This document shows positions 1 through 8,723 of a stretch of DNA of 64,000 nucleotides, one piece after another; the first letter of the stretch is position 1; every line of letters begins with the position of its first letter. A program made the position numbers and the translations under genes. This DNA is from Robiginitomaculum sp. (lineage in GTDB: Bacteria; Pseudomonadota; Alphaproteobacteria; Caulobacterales; Maricaulaceae). Below the pieces are notes generated by a model that ran no database searches, was not told the DNA's origin, and was given only the letters and a program-made list of their open reading frames with translations. The DNA lies in contig WFTT01000118.1 of NCBI GenBank assembly GCA_015485335.1, forward strand, positions 1 to 64,000. The letters run 5' to 3'.

Positions 1-1
1 A

Positions 2-325
2 TCACGCAACATCCCTATCAATTTTCTGCGGCATAAGCTGATAGCCAAAGGCGTTCATAATTGCGTTGATGTTTTCAAATCGTGGATTGCCCTTGGCCGA
101 GAGGGCCTTTTGCAGGCCCTGGCGGGTCACACCTATATGTGCCGCGATATCGGAAAGGCCTTTCACTTTGGCGATCACACGTAAAGAGGCCAGCAATGCC
201 GAGGCATCACGTGTTTGCGCATATTCTTCAAATATGTCCTGAATATAGGCGTCCACCTCTTCCGGGTGATTATGAAAGTATGCCGCTTCTACGGCGTCCA
301 GGGTTTTGTATTTACGTGGTGCCAT
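2..325 (-). CDS. Type II antitoxin, HigA-like addiction module family
   Basis: A 107-residue protein resembling the 'probable addiction module antidote' family (HI1420-like), which neutralises the RelE/HigB-type toxin encoded just upstream and usually represses the operon. Residues about 48-80 form a helix-turn-helix (LSDIAAHIGVTRQGLQKALS), and the tail ends in a short segment after NAFGYQL, as is usual here. Its start overlaps the end of the toxin gene by 14 nt, so the order on the minus strand is toxin then antitoxin, the order typical of HigBA-type modules. The gene is complete, with its stop at the window edge. Partner specificity cannot be read from sequence. Confidence 0.88.
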   Translation of the reverse strand: MAPRKYKTLDAVEAAYFHNHPEEVDAYIQDIFEEYAQTRDASALLASLRVIAKVKGLSDIAAHIGVTRQGLQKALSAKGNPRFENINAIMNAFGYQLMPQKIDRDVA

Positions 326-656
326 GATCTAAAAAGTCCTTCCAATAGGCCTTTGCCAATTTAATATCCGTTTTCTGACTGGCCTTGTCGCCACCACTCA
401 GGATGATGACAATCATTTGCTTGTCTTCGCCAAAATAAACCCGATAGCCGGCCCCGAAAAACAGACGAAGTTCAGATATGCCATCGCCAACTGGTTTGCA
501 GTCACCAAAATTTCCCTGCTCCAATCGTCTTAATCGGGCCAGAATGCGTCTTCGCGCGGTGCTATCCTTCAATCCATACAACCAGTTGGTAAAAGGCTCT
601 GCACCATTTTTATCCTGATAAAATAATACGGTTCTAGTGCGGGTCGCCTTTGCCAT
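312..656 (-). CDS. Type II toxin, RelE/HigB-like (HI1419 family)
   Basis: A 114-residue protein of the RelE/ParE superfamily, subgroup 'addiction module killer protein'. The core with GISELRLFFGAGYRVYFGE followed by a basic C-terminal helix is typical of ribosome-dependent mRNA interferases. I start it at MAKATRT; the frame also has an ATG 15 nt earlier (671), but that codon lies directly beside the palindromic promoter element at 673-688, so an mRNA would hardly contain it. There is no clear Shine-Dalgarno at either start, so a short-leader or leaderless transcript is possible. Cotranscribed with the antitoxin, whose start lies inside this gene's 3' end. Confidence 0.87.
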   Translation of the reverse strand: MAKATRTRTVLFYQDKNGAEPFTNWLYGLKDSTARRRILARLRRLEQGNFGDCKPVGDGISELRLFFGAGYRVYFGEDKQMIVIILSGGDKASQKTDIKLAKAYWKDFLDHGTT

Positions 657-672
657 AGTGCATGTTATCATA

Positions 673-688
673 GCAAACTATAGTTTGC
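673..688. promoter_or_regulatory. Perfect 16-bp palindrome, putative antitoxin operator
   Basis: The sequence gcaaactatagtttgc is its own reverse complement. It lies 17 bp upstream of the preferred toxin start and contains TATAGT, which could be the -10 element on the minus strand. A palindrome over the promoter of a toxin-antitoxin operon is the expected autoregulatory operator for the HTH antitoxin. The palindrome is seen directly; the operator role is inferred. Confidence 0.65.
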
Positions 689-707
689 AATAAATTTGAG
701 CCATTCC

Positions 708-1169
708 CTAAACCGGCAAGGCCGTGCGCCGGAACACCCGGCGGATGGCAAAGTTGGAAACCACCCGGGTGACGCCGGGCAGGCGGGTCAGCACTTTGTG
801 ATGCACATGTTCGTAATCGGCCGCATCGCGCACCAGCACGCGCAAATGGTAATCCGCCTCACCAGTGGTCAGATAGCACTCCATAATCTCTGGACAGGCG
901 GCGACGGCTTCTTCGAAATGGGAAAGGTTCTCCGTGCGCTGGTTATCCAAAGTTACCTGCACAAACACCGATGAGGTGCGCCCAAAGGCAGCCTCGTCCA
1001 GAATGGCGACGTAATCGGCAATAATGCCCGCATTTTCCAGCGCCTTGACCCGGCGGTGACAGGCCGAAGGGCTGAGGCCAACCTTGTCGGCCAGGTCCGC
1101 ATTGCTGAGCCGCCCGGCGGCCTGCAACAGGGTCAGGATCTGGCGATCAATGGCATCCAACTTCATCAT
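708..1169 (-). CDS. Lrp/AsnC family transcriptional regulator
   Basis: A feast/famine regulator of 154 residues, about the family's usual length. Residues 5-60 form the AsnC-type winged helix-turn-helix (LDAIDRQILTLLQ, then LSNADLADKVGLSPSACHRR), and about 70-145 form the RAM ligand-binding domain (ATP.., TGEADYHLRVLVRD, LPGVTRVVSNFAIRRV). It is divergent from the alanine dehydrogenase gene with about 148 bp between, so it most likely controls that gene in response to alanine or another amino acid, as Lrp-family partners of ald do in other bacteria. The frame runs further upstream, but the start MMKLDAIDR matches the family N-terminus and has GAAAG upstream. The gap has two related segments with gcaagt/acttgc half-sites (about 1220-1262) that may be its operator. 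Confidence 0.92.
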   Translation of the reverse strand: MMKLDAIDRQILTLLQAAGRLSNADLADKVGLSPSACHRRVKALENAGIIADYVAILDEAAFGRTSSVFVQVTLDNQRTENLSHFEEAVAACPEIMECYLTTGEADYHLRVLVRDAADYEHVHHKVLTRLPGVTRVVSNFAIRRVFRRTALPV

Positions 1170-1317
1170 GGTGGTTTCTTTCAATAAAAAGAGTAAATTT
1201 CGATTATTCTTCAGAAAAGAATGCAAGTTGCGCTGAAAAGGCAAGGACATTCTTGCACTTGCGCGCTAATTTTGCATCACAAATCAGTTGCCAGACTTTG
1301 CAAAAGAGGGTGAAATC

Positions 1318-2430
1318 ATGCGCATTGGCATTCCCAAAGAGATCAAAGTTCATGAATACCGGATCAGCCTGACCCCGGATGCGGCGGCCGAGCTGGTCCA
1401 TGATGGCCATGAAGTGATGGTGCAAACCGGCGGCGGCGAAGGCGTTGGCTTTGCGGATGCGGATTATGTGGCGGCAGGCTGTACGATTGGCGCCGATGCG
1501 GACGAGGTGTTTGCGTTTGGTGAAATGATCGTCAAGGTCAAGGAGCCCCAGCCGGTTGAATATGCGCGCCTGCGCGAAGACCAGACCCTCTTTACCTATC
1601 TGCATCTGGCCGCCGACAAGCCGCAAGCCGAGGGCCTGATGCAATCGGGGGCAACGTGCATTGCCTATGAAACTATTGTGGGGCCGCGGGGCGGTCTGCC
1701 ACTCTTGCAGCCAATGAGTGAAGTGGCCGGGCGTATGTCGGTGCATGTGGGCGCGCACTGTCTGGAACGTAATGAGGGCGGGCGCGGCATGTTGCTGGGC
1801 GGCGTGCCGGGCGTGGCCCCGGCCAAGGTGGTCATTTTGGGCGGCGGCGTATCGGGCACCAATGCGGCGCAAATGGCCATGGGCCTGCGCGCCGATGTTT
1901 CCATATTTGATATTTCCGATCATCGCCTGAACGAGCTGGACGCCCTTTATGGTGGCCGCATCAAAACCATTTATTCCACCAAACAGGCGGTGGCCAAAGC
2001 GTGCACCCAGGCTGATCTGGTCATCGGGGCGGTGCTGGTGCCGGGGGCGGCGGCACCCAAGCTGGTAACCCGTGAAATGGTCAAAACCATGAAGCCCGGC
2101 GCAGTGCTGGTGGACATTGCCATTGATCAGGGCGGCTGTTTTGAAACTTCGCACGCCACCACGCATCAGGATCCGACTTTTGTTGTAGATGATGTGGTGC
2201 ATTATTGCGTGGCCAATATGCCGGGCGCGGTGGCGCGCACCTCGACCTTTGCCTTGGTCAAATCCACCTTGCCGTATATGAAGCGACTGGCCAATATGGG
2301 CGTGCGCGAAGCGTTAAAGGCCGATCCGGGCTTTGCCCTGGGCCTGAATGTGGCGGGCGGCAAGATTACCCACGAGGCCGTGGCCCGTGATTTGGGCCTG
2401 CCCTATGCCAAGGTTGACTGGCTGGGTTAA
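1318..2430 (+). CDS. ald: Alanine dehydrogenase
   Basis: Reversibly converts L-alanine, water and NAD+ to pyruvate, ammonia and NADH in the cytosol, letting alanine serve as carbon and nitrogen source. The 370-residue length and residue numbering match the classical enzyme exactly: R15 and K75 (pyruvate binding) and H96 (catalysis) sit in MRIGIPKEIKVHEYR, KVKEP and YLHL, and the second catalytic Asp lies in VDIAIDQGG. The Rossmann motif is VILGGGVSGTNAAQMA near residue 173. The open frame begins 30 nt earlier, but ATG 1318 gives the canonical N-terminus and has GAGGGTG upstream. Its stop overlaps the stop of the convergent permease gene, an arrangement that suggests a functional unit for alanine uptake and oxidation. 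Confidence 0.96.
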   Translation: MRIGIPKEIKVHEYRISLTPDAAAELVHDGHEVMVQTGGGEGVGFADADYVAAGCTIGADADEVFAFGEMIVKVKEPQPVEYARLREDQTLFTYLHLAADKPQAEGLMQSGATCIAYETIVGPRGGLPLLQPMSEVAGRMSVHVGAHCLERNEGGRGMLLGGVPGVAPAKVVILGGGVSGTNAAQMAMGLRADVSIFDISDHRLNELDALYGGRIKTIYSTKQAVAKACTQADLVIGAVLVPGAAAPKLVTREMVKTMKPGAVLVDIAIDQGGCFETSHATTHQDPTFVVDDVVHYCVANMPGAVARTSTFALVKSTLPYMKRLANMGVREALKADPGFALGLNVAGGKITHEAVARDLGLPYAKVDWLG

Positions 2431-3773
2431 GTCTTTTTCTTTCCCAGCCACACAAACACCACGCCGACCAGAGCCCAGATCAGTAACATGACCCATTCCT
2501 GTGGCCATTTTAATGCCGAGGGGGAGCCGGGCAAATAAAGTACAAAAATGGCCAGCCCCAATATAAAGGCGGCAATGCCGGTGAACATGCCGCCGGGGGC
2601 TTTATAGGGCCGCTCCATATCAGGGGCGATACGGCGCAGGCGAATGAAAGAGGCGGCCACATACAGATAGGCAATGACAATGCCAAAGCCGCCGGCATTG
2701 ACGATCCACACCAGGGCGTTGCGCCCCAGCATGGGGGCTAGAATTGAAAAGATCCCGATCAGGATAATTGCCGGCCAGGGGGTGCCAAAGCGCGGATGCA
2801 CCTCGCCCAGTATTTTAGGCAATTGCCCAGAGCGGGCCAGGGCAAAGACGGCGCGGCTGCCGCCAATCAGAAACGCATTCCAGCTGGTGACGATGCCGCC
2901 AATACCCGCAATGACCAAAAATGCCGCCGCCTTTTTAGAGTGCCAATAGGCCCCGGCCGCATCGGCGGCATAAAGTGTTGAGTTGGCTTTATCAAAGGGC
3001 GCATAGCCTACGGTCAGCACAATCAGCAGATAAAACGCCACCGCCAACAGGATCGAGCCAACCAGCGCCCGGCCAATGTCGCGCGGGGCCATGTTCACCT
3101 CTTCGGCGGATTGCGGGATGACATCAAAGCCAACAAACATGAATGGCACCATGATGATCACTGCAAAGACACCGGCAAAGCCTTTCCATAGGGGCGCAGA
3201 AGTATCCAGCGTATCCAGATTGACCAGGCCGCCGCCCACCAGCAAGGCGCCCGCCGCCAAAATAAAGAACACAATGCCGATCTGGATGCGCGCCGCCAAT
3301 TGCACCCCCAATATATTCAAGCCCGTAATCAGCACGCCAGTCAGCGCGCCCAGCATTACCTCGCTGCCATAAACCTGATAGCCGGCAATGGACCACAGGG
3401 GCATCATCTTAAAAGCGGGGAAAATATAGGTTACGGCAACGGGCAAAGCGATGGCCTCGAACGCCACCACGGATATATAGCCAAAGATCAGCGCCCAGGT
3501 GCAGATGAAAGAATGCAGGGGGCCAAAGGCACGCTCCGTATAATGGTGCTCGCCGCCGGCCACCGGCATGGCCGAGGCCAGCTCGGCATAGGTAAAGCCG
3601 ATAACGGTGATGGCAAGGCTGCCCACCAAAAAGGCAAGACCGGCCCCCATCACCCCGGCCTTGGCAATCCACAAACCGGCCAGGATCACCCAGGACCAGC
3701 CAATCATCGCCCCAAAGCCAAGGAAGAACGTGTCGGCCCTTCCCAATACCTGTTTCAAACTGCCGTGCTTCAT
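2427..3773 (-). CDS. APC-superfamily amino acid permease
   Basis: A 448-residue inner-membrane transporter of the amino acid-polyamine-organocation superfamily with about 12 hydrophobic segments. The first helix region GFGAMIGWSWVILAGLWI contains the GxG-type unwound substrate site of APC proteins, and SAMPVAGGEHHYTERAFGP matches the family's TM2-TM3 region. The start at MKHGSLKQ has AGGGGCGG upstream. It converges on ald, and the two stop codons share 4 bp (2427-2430). Substrate is not visible from sequence; the neighbourhood suggests alanine or another small amino acid. Confidence 0.9.
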   Translation of the reverse strand: MKHGSLKQVLGRADTFFLGFGAMIGWSWVILAGLWIAKAGVMGAGLAFLVGSLAITVIGFTYAELASAMPVAGGEHHYTERAFGPLHSFICTWALIFGYISVVAFEAIALPVAVTYIFPAFKMMPLWSIAGYQVYGSEVMLGALTGVLITGLNILGVQLAARIQIGIVFFILAAGALLVGGGLVNLDTLDTSAPLWKGFAGVFAVIIMVPFMFVGFDVIPQSAEEVNMAPRDIGRALVGSILLAVAFYLLIVLTVGYAPFDKANSTLYAADAAGAYWHSKKAAAFLVIAGIGGIVTSWNAFLIGGSRAVFALARSGQLPKILGEVHPRFGTPWPAIILIGIFSILAPMLGRNALVWIVNAGGFGIVIAYLYVAASFIRLRRIAPDMERPYKAPGGMFTGIAAFILGLAIFVLYLPGSPSALKWPQEWVMLLIWALVGVVFVWLGKKKT

Positions 3774-3858
3774 GTACCGCCCCTGATTGCTTTTGCATAG
3801 TTTCACGGGCGGGTACGGGCTTGTAAAGGTACGTTATAAAGGGAAGGGGACCTTTATT

Positions 3859-3953
3859 ACCCCTCACCCTAACCCTCTCCCCAAGGAGAGGGAATTCTAC
3901 CGTGTTTGCCTATGACGCCCTCTCCTAAAGGGAGAAGAATGAGGTGAGGGGTT
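3859..3953. repeat. REP-like intergenic palindromic element
   Basis: Inverted sequence between the permease and sppA. The outer arms are acccctcacc (from 3859) and ggtgaggggtt (to 3953), and each arm carries an inner ctctcc / ggagag hairpin (ccctctccccaaggagaggg; ccctctcctaaagggagaag). This layout, with ctcaccctaaccctctcc wording, is common in dispersed intergenic repeats of Proteobacteria. It has no coding potential. It could also act as a bidirectional stem-loop protecting the mRNA end of sppA. Confidence 0.8.
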
Positions 3954-3969
3954 AAAATGCCTGCAGACC

Positions 3970-5760
3970 CTAATGCTCAAACACCGGGACTTCGGCTTTC
4001 AGGGTGGCGGGTTTTTCCTGCACCATGGCCGCGGATTTCAGCAAGGCTTTCATCTGCGGTGTATCCACCAACGCATTCAAACGGGCCACGGCCTCGGCGG
4101 TTTCGGTTGAAATACCAAAATAACGCTTGAGCTGTTGCACCGGGGATTCCGGCGTGGGATAGCGCTGAATTCTGACTTTGGCATCCTCGGCCAGACCCGC
4201 CAGTTCGCGGGCCTTATTGATGGCATCACGCAGGCTGCCCAGTTCATCAACCAGACCGTTTTCCTTGGCCTGGGCGCCGGTCCAGACCCGGCCCTTGGCC
4301 AGATCCAGCACGGTCTCCAGAGGCATTTTTCGTCCGGCCGCTACGATGGAGGTGAAATCCTCATAGGTTCGGGCCATGGAATCATGAAAGTTTTTGCGCT
4401 GGGTCGGGGTAAAGCTCTGAACGCCGGAATAGGCCAGCGTAAATTCGCCGCCTACGGCCACCGGCTCTACATTATAGCCGACCATGTCAAAGGTATCATC
4501 CAGAACGATCTTGCCGCCAAGAACGCCAATGGACCCGGTCAGGGTGGTGGGCTGGGCAAAGATATAGTCCGCGCCCGCGGCGTAATAATACCCGCCCGAG
4601 GCGGCCAGTTGGCCCATGCTGACGATCACCGGCTTGCCGGTTTTTTTGGCGCGCTCAACCGCATACCAGATCTGGTCAGAGGCAATGGCCGACCCGCCGG
4701 GCGAATCAATACGCAACACAATGGCCTTGACGTTTTTGGCATTGGCTGCGGCCATGATGGTTTTGGACATGGTGTCTGAAGCAATGGAGACGGTATTGCT
4801 GAAGGGATTGTCATCGCCTTCCCCGGTCACAATCTCGCCCTGGCCCTCGATCAGGGCAATCACCGGGTGCTTTCCTGACAGGGGTTTCAGCTTGGCCTTT
4901 TGCTGGGCGTAATCCATAATATCCACCAAGGCACCCTTGTCGGCTTTTTTCAGGGCCGCTTCGCGTGCTTCGATCACCTGTCCCAACTGATCGACCAGGC
5001 CAATCTTGATCGCTTCTTCCGCGCTATAGGGGCCGCTTTCAATCAGGTTTTTCAATACCGATTTATCCAGATCGCGATCTTCGCTGATCTCGTTAAGCGC
5101 CGAATCATAAATAGAGCCGATATACGACATCACGCTCTCGCGGTGTGCCGGGGTGAAGGTCTTCTGGGTATAGGCATTGGCCGCGTTTTTATATTCGTAA
5201 AATTGTTCAAACTCTGGCTTGGCTTTGATCTTTTCCATCACGCCGCCATAAAATTCCACCTCGCTGCCAATCCCCGAGGCCGAAAAGCCTGAAGATTTTT
5301 GCAGCCAGATCTCGTCCGCCGCGCTGACCGAGAGATACGAGGTTACCGAAGTCCCCTCAAAACCCTGGGCATGGGCAATGATGAAGCGGCCCGTGTCACG
5401 AAAGCTTTTTAAGGCATCGCGTACTTCTTCGGCCTGGGCCGGGGGCATGCCAAAGGAGTTGGCACGAATGAACACACCTTTGACGCGCTTGTCATTTTCG
5501 GCCCGTTGCAGGGTTTCAACCAGTTGAAGCAGCGAGGGGCGATTACCGCCAATGAGGCTGCGCCGGGACTGGTCCAGCATGGGAATGCGCAAATCCACCC
5601 GCAGAACAATGTGATCGGCCTTGCTTTTGGCCGCGGTGACAACGGCTTTTTGAGAGCCGGAAGCAAAAAGACCAACGGCGACAAGTAAAACAATCGGGAT
5701 TAGAATCAGAAGGAAAAAGGCGGCAAAAACCCCGGCCATGGTCAATAAGAACTGTTTCAT
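3970..5760 (-). CDS. sppA: Signal peptide peptidase SppA, 67K type
   Basis: Membrane-bound serine protease that degrades cleaved signal peptides. The protein (about 596 residues) has an N-terminal membrane segment (MAGVFAAFFLLILIPIVLLVAVGLF) and two tandem peptidase S49 domains, the length and layout of the long Gram-negative form. The Ser/Lys dyad fits: the Lys in EYKNAANAYTQ of the first half (about residue 191) and the Ser in QLAASGGYY of the second half (about residue 388), followed by the conserved TGSIGVLGG. Two adjacent ATGs are possible (5763 and 5760); GAGGA lies 4 nt before the second, so I use that. A REP-like element lies directly downstream. Confidence 0.95.
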   Translation of the reverse strand: MKQFLLTMAGVFAAFFLLILIPIVLLVAVGLFASGSQKAVVTAAKSKADHIVLRVDLRIPMLDQSRRSLIGGNRPSLLQLVETLQRAENDKRVKGVFIRANSFGMPPAQAEEVRDALKSFRDTGRFIIAHAQGFEGTSVTSYLSVSAADEIWLQKSSGFSASGIGSEVEFYGGVMEKIKAKPEFEQFYEYKNAANAYTQKTFTPAHRESVMSYIGSIYDSALNEISEDRDLDKSVLKNLIESGPYSAEEAIKIGLVDQLGQVIEAREAALKKADKGALVDIMDYAQQKAKLKPLSGKHPVIALIEGQGEIVTGEGDDNPFSNTVSIASDTMSKTIMAAANAKNVKAIVLRIDSPGGSAIASDQIWYAVERAKKTGKPVIVSMGQLAASGGYYYAAGADYIFAQPTTLTGSIGVLGGKIVLDDTFDMVGYNVEPVAVGGEFTLAYSGVQSFTPTQRKNFHDSMARTYEDFTSIVAAGRKMPLETVLDLAKGRVWTGAQAKENGLVDELGSLRDAINKARELAGLAEDAKVRIQRYPTPESPVQQLKRYFGISTETAEAVARLNALVDTPQMKALLKSAAMVQEKPATLKAEVPVFEH

Positions 5761-5948
5761 CATTTCCTCAGAACAATTACGCACCGCCCAAAATACGGCT
5801 ATTTAAGTGAATATACCGAATTTTTATCGAGAAACAATATGGGAGGCTGGAATCCACAGTACACCGTTAAGGGAAGATAGGCCCACAGCAGGAATAGTGT
5901 GGCCAATCAGGCCCCGTAAAACAGGGGCCAGGGTCTGGTTTGGAAAAA

Positions 5949-6026
5949 TGGTCGGAGTAGCAAGATTTGAACTTGCGACCCCCGCCTTCCGAAGACGGTA
6001 CTCTAACCAGGCTGAGCTATACTCCG
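5949..6026 (-). tRNA. tRNA-Pro (anticodon CGG)
   Basis: Read on the minus strand, a 7-bp acceptor stem CGGAGTA/TACTCCG with C1-G72 typical of proline tRNA, a D-arm with AGCTCAGCCTGGTTAGAG, anticodon stem CCGTC/GGCGG around loop TTCGGAA (anticodon CGG), and T-arm GCAAG-TTCAAAT-CTTGC. Discriminator A and an encoded CCA (5949-5951) complete it. It reads CCG codons. Confidence 0.95.
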
Positions 6027-6118
6027 ACGACGCGCGGTATATATCGTTTGGCAGGCTGGGTTGCAAGCAGGCTTTTCATCTGGGTGCTGACATTATAAGC
6101 GGGGAGCTGGTAACATGG

Positions 6119-7345
6119 ATGCGCACCCTGATGAGTAAACCAGATACGGCACGCGCCTATGACGCGATCATTATTGGCGCGGGGGCCGCCGGGATGATGT
6201 GTGGTGCCGTGGCCGGTGAGGCGGGGCGCAAAATTCTGATCCTCGATCATGCGCGCAAAGCCGGGGAGAAGGTACGTATTTCCGGCGGCGGGCGTTGTAA
6301 TTTCACCAATATATATTGTGGGCCACAAAACTTCATATCGCAAAACCCGCATTTTTGTAAATCCGCTTTGGCCGGGTTTACGCCTCAGGACTTTATAGCC
6401 CTGGTCGAGGCCCGGGGCATTGACTGGCACGAAAAGACCTTGGGGCAATTGTTTTGCGATGGCCGTTCCACCCAGATTGTACAGATGCTGGTGGATGCGT
6501 GCACAGCGGCCGGCAATGAAATGCTGCTGAACACCAAGGTGCTGGAAGTCATTAAAGAGCAGGACGGCTTTTCGGTGCTGACTTCGGCAGGTACGTATAG
6601 CGCCGACAATGTGGTGGTGGCCTGCGGCGGCCCCTCCATTCCCAAAATGGGGGCCAGCGGCTTTGGCTATCAGATTGCGGCGCGCTTTGGGATCAATGTC
6701 ATTTCGCCTGAGCCCGCTTTGGTGCCGCTGACATTTGCGGGTGATCTAAAAGAACGTATGCAAAAACTGGCCGGGATCAGCGCGCCGGCGCGGGTGCATT
6801 GCGGCAAAGCGGTTTTTGACGAGGCGATACTCTTTACTCATAGGGGCTTGTCCGGCCCGGCTATCTTGCAGATCTCCTCCTATTGGTCCGCCGACAGGAA
6901 CATACTTATTAATATGGCCCCCGATGTGGAGGTTCTGGCTGCCTTAAAAGACGCCCGAAAGCATAATCCCAAGCAAAGCCCGGCCGGGTTTTTGGCCGCC
7001 CTGTTGCCACAACGCCTGGCCCAGTCCATTGCGCAGGAGGTACCGCATGCCCGGCTGGCCGATATGAATGATTCGCATCTGGCAGCGCTGGCCGATAAAA
7101 TACAGGCTTGGTCACTGTGTCCAAATGGCAGTGAAGGCTATCGCACTGCCGAAGTAACCCGGGGCGGGGTGGATACCCGGGCCCTGTCCTCGAAAACCAT
7201 GGAATGCAAATCAGTGCCTGGCTTGTACTTTATTGGCGAGGTGGTGGATGTCACCGGGCATCTGGGCGGCCATAATTTTCAGTGGGCCTGGGCCAGTGGC
7301 ATGGCCGCCGGACGGGCTTTGGCCGGTAAAGGTACAGAAAAATAG
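6119..7345 (+). CDS. FAD-dependent oxidoreductase, HI0933/YhiN (BaiN-like) family
   Basis: A 408-residue flavoprotein of the HI0933 family, whose physiological substrate is unknown in most bacteria. The N-terminal FAD-binding Rossmann motif is AIIIGAGAAG (residues 16-25), followed by the family signature ISGGGRCNFTN (54-64), and the C-terminal FAD-contacting stretch is GLYFIGEVVDVTGHLGGHNFQWAWASG. The open frame continues upstream through the tRNA-Pro, so it cannot start there; I use ATG 6119, with ATG 6131 as the alternative. A GGGGAG lies about 12 nt before 6119, a rather long spacing, so the exact start is uncertain. It stands alone between two tRNA genes. Confidence 0.9.
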   Translation: MRTLMSKPDTARAYDAIIIGAGAAGMMCGAVAGEAGRKILILDHARKAGEKVRISGGGRCNFTNIYCGPQNFISQNPHFCKSALAGFTPQDFIALVEARGIDWHEKTLGQLFCDGRSTQIVQMLVDACTAAGNEMLLNTKVLEVIKEQDGFSVLTSAGTYSADNVVVACGGPSIPKMGASGFGYQIAARFGINVISPEPALVPLTFAGDLKERMQKLAGISAPARVHCGKAVFDEAILFTHRGLSGPAILQISSYWSADRNILINMAPDVEVLAALKDARKHNPKQSPAGFLAALLPQRLAQSIAQEVPHARLADMNDSHLAALADKIQAWSLCPNGSEGYRTAEVTRGGVDTRALSSKTMECKSVPGLYFIGEVVDVTGHLGGHNFQWAWASGMAAGRALAGKGTEK

Positions 7346-7483
7346 CAGTTAACGGTTTCGCGTTCTGGTAATACTCTTCGGGGTATGACTGCACCAAGTA
7401 CAAAAGAGCGCAGAGGAGGCGTTGCAATTGCTGGGGCGAGGCGTTATTACCCTGCTCCGCCGGGCTGGTCCCGGAAATGTTGT

Positions 7484-7558
<75 letters not shown>

Positions 7559-7929
7559 TATTTCCCTCTACAAGCGAGTTTTTTTACTTTGCGCGGATAT
7601 CCGCTGAAATTCTTGCAGACACAGTATTGATTGGTGACGCGGATCAGTGTTAGCGTTCTTGACAAGAGACACGTGAAGGTTTCTTCAAAGTGCCCGAATT
7701 GATGGCGGATCAACCGTCACTGAGCAAAAGTCAGCGGAAAAACCGCTGCATGTAGAAGGGGGAAAGCTGCACTTTGCAGCCGGAATCTCTTCCAACTTTG
7801 CCGCCAGGTGGCGGAGGTGCAATGAGCACCATTTGCGGGGTAGTTGGCAGTATTGTCAGACCTTTTTTTGAGAATTTACGGCGCGCCTGTTTCGTCTGGT
7901 CGCGGCAGGGTCCTTTTGTGGAGCATGGT
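7559..7929 (+). other. 371-bp leader before the TonB-system cluster
   Basis: No gene is supported here. It must carry the promoter of the following DUF3450-exbBD cluster. A TTGACA occurs at 7659-7664 without a convincing -10. Two short hairpins are visible, gctgca-ctt-tgcagc (about 7768-7782) and ccgcca-gg-tggcgg (about 7800-7813), but I do not recognise a known riboswitch fold. The frame of the next gene is open upstream to 7774, with composition unlike a protein. Confidence 0.5.
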
Positions 7930-8700
7930 ATGACGAAGTTGAAATTAATGACGCGTATCAGTGTCGCGGCTCTTGCAGTCGCAACATTTGGTGTAGCGGC
8001 TCAAGCGCAGCTTTCATCTGCGATTAAAACGGCAGAGCGCTCAACCGCAGCCGGTGCGGCCGCGCAAGCGCGTATCGATCGCATTGATGATAAGGTTGGC
8101 GATATTGTACGCGAATATCGCGCCGCCTTACAGGAAAAGGAAACGGTTGCTCTTAACGTAGATCAACAGAAAATTTTCCTGAAGTCGCAACAAAACGAAA
8201 TCGAATCACTGCGCGGTCAGATTGAACGCGTTGGTGAAATTCAGGCGCAATTGCTGCCGATGATGCTGCGCATGATCGGTGCCCTGGAGGCCTTCATCGC
8301 TGATGACGTGCCGTTCCAGATGGAAGAGCGTGAGGCGCGCATCGCCAAGCTTAAAGAGCTGGCCAGCGATCCTAACCAGTCTCCTGCCGAACTGTATCGC
8401 CAGATTATGAATGCTTACCAGATCGAGCTTTCCTACGGCAATCAGACAACCTCTTATTCAGAGAATGTGCTGATCAATGGCGAGCCGCGCAAAGTGGAAT
8501 TCCTGCGGGTTGGACGTGTGATTCTGGTCTACACGGACAGCAAACATAAAATGCACATCTGGAATAAAGCGTCTGGTGCTTATGAAGTGCTGCCAGACAG
8601 CTTCAAGATGGATGTCCAGTCCGCCACGCGGATTGCCCTTGAGCAGAAAACCCCTGAAGTCTTCCCTGCACCGTTGCCTGGCGCAACGAAAGTGCAATAA
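7930..8700 (+). CDS. DUF3450 periplasmic protein of a TonB system
   Basis: A 256-residue exported protein of the DUF3450 family, which is nearly always encoded beside TtpC-like ExbB fusions, ExbB, ExbD and TonB; its role is thought to be accessory to energy transfer but is not established. Residues 1-26 are a signal peptide (ISVAALAVATFGVAAQAQ), about 30-110 are rich in Ala, Gln, Glu and Lys and look like a coiled coil (AAQARIDRIDDKVGDIV), and the C-terminal half has the family's IWNKASGAYEVLPDSF region. The frame is open 52 codons upstream, but ATG 7930 starts a proper signal peptide. First gene of the cluster, 23 bp before the next. Confidence 0.9.
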   Translation: MTKLKLMTRISVAALAVATFGVAAQAQLSSAIKTAERSTAAGAAAQARIDRIDDKVGDIVREYRAALQEKETVALNVDQQKIFLKSQQNEIESLRGQIERVGEIQAQLLPMMLRMIGALEAFIADDVPFQMEEREARIAKLKELASDPNQSPAELYRQIMNAYQIELSYGNQTTSYSENVLINGEPRKVEFLRVGRVILVYTDSKHKMHIWNKASGAYEVLPDSFKMDVQSATRIALEQKTPEVFPAPLPGATKVQ

Positions 8701-8723
8701 GGTTAGAGAGGCGAGAAAAAGCA

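Noticed and set aside
1204..2202. Antisense frame opposite alanine dehydrogenase
   Set aside because: Ald is certain from its catalytic residues; the antisense product is His/Arg/Gln-rich and has no recognisable domain.
5807..6118. N-terminal extension of the HI0933-family flavoprotein
   Set aside because: The frame is open but crosses the tRNA-Pro gene (5949-6026) and encodes no family sequence; the protein begins at 6119 or 6131.
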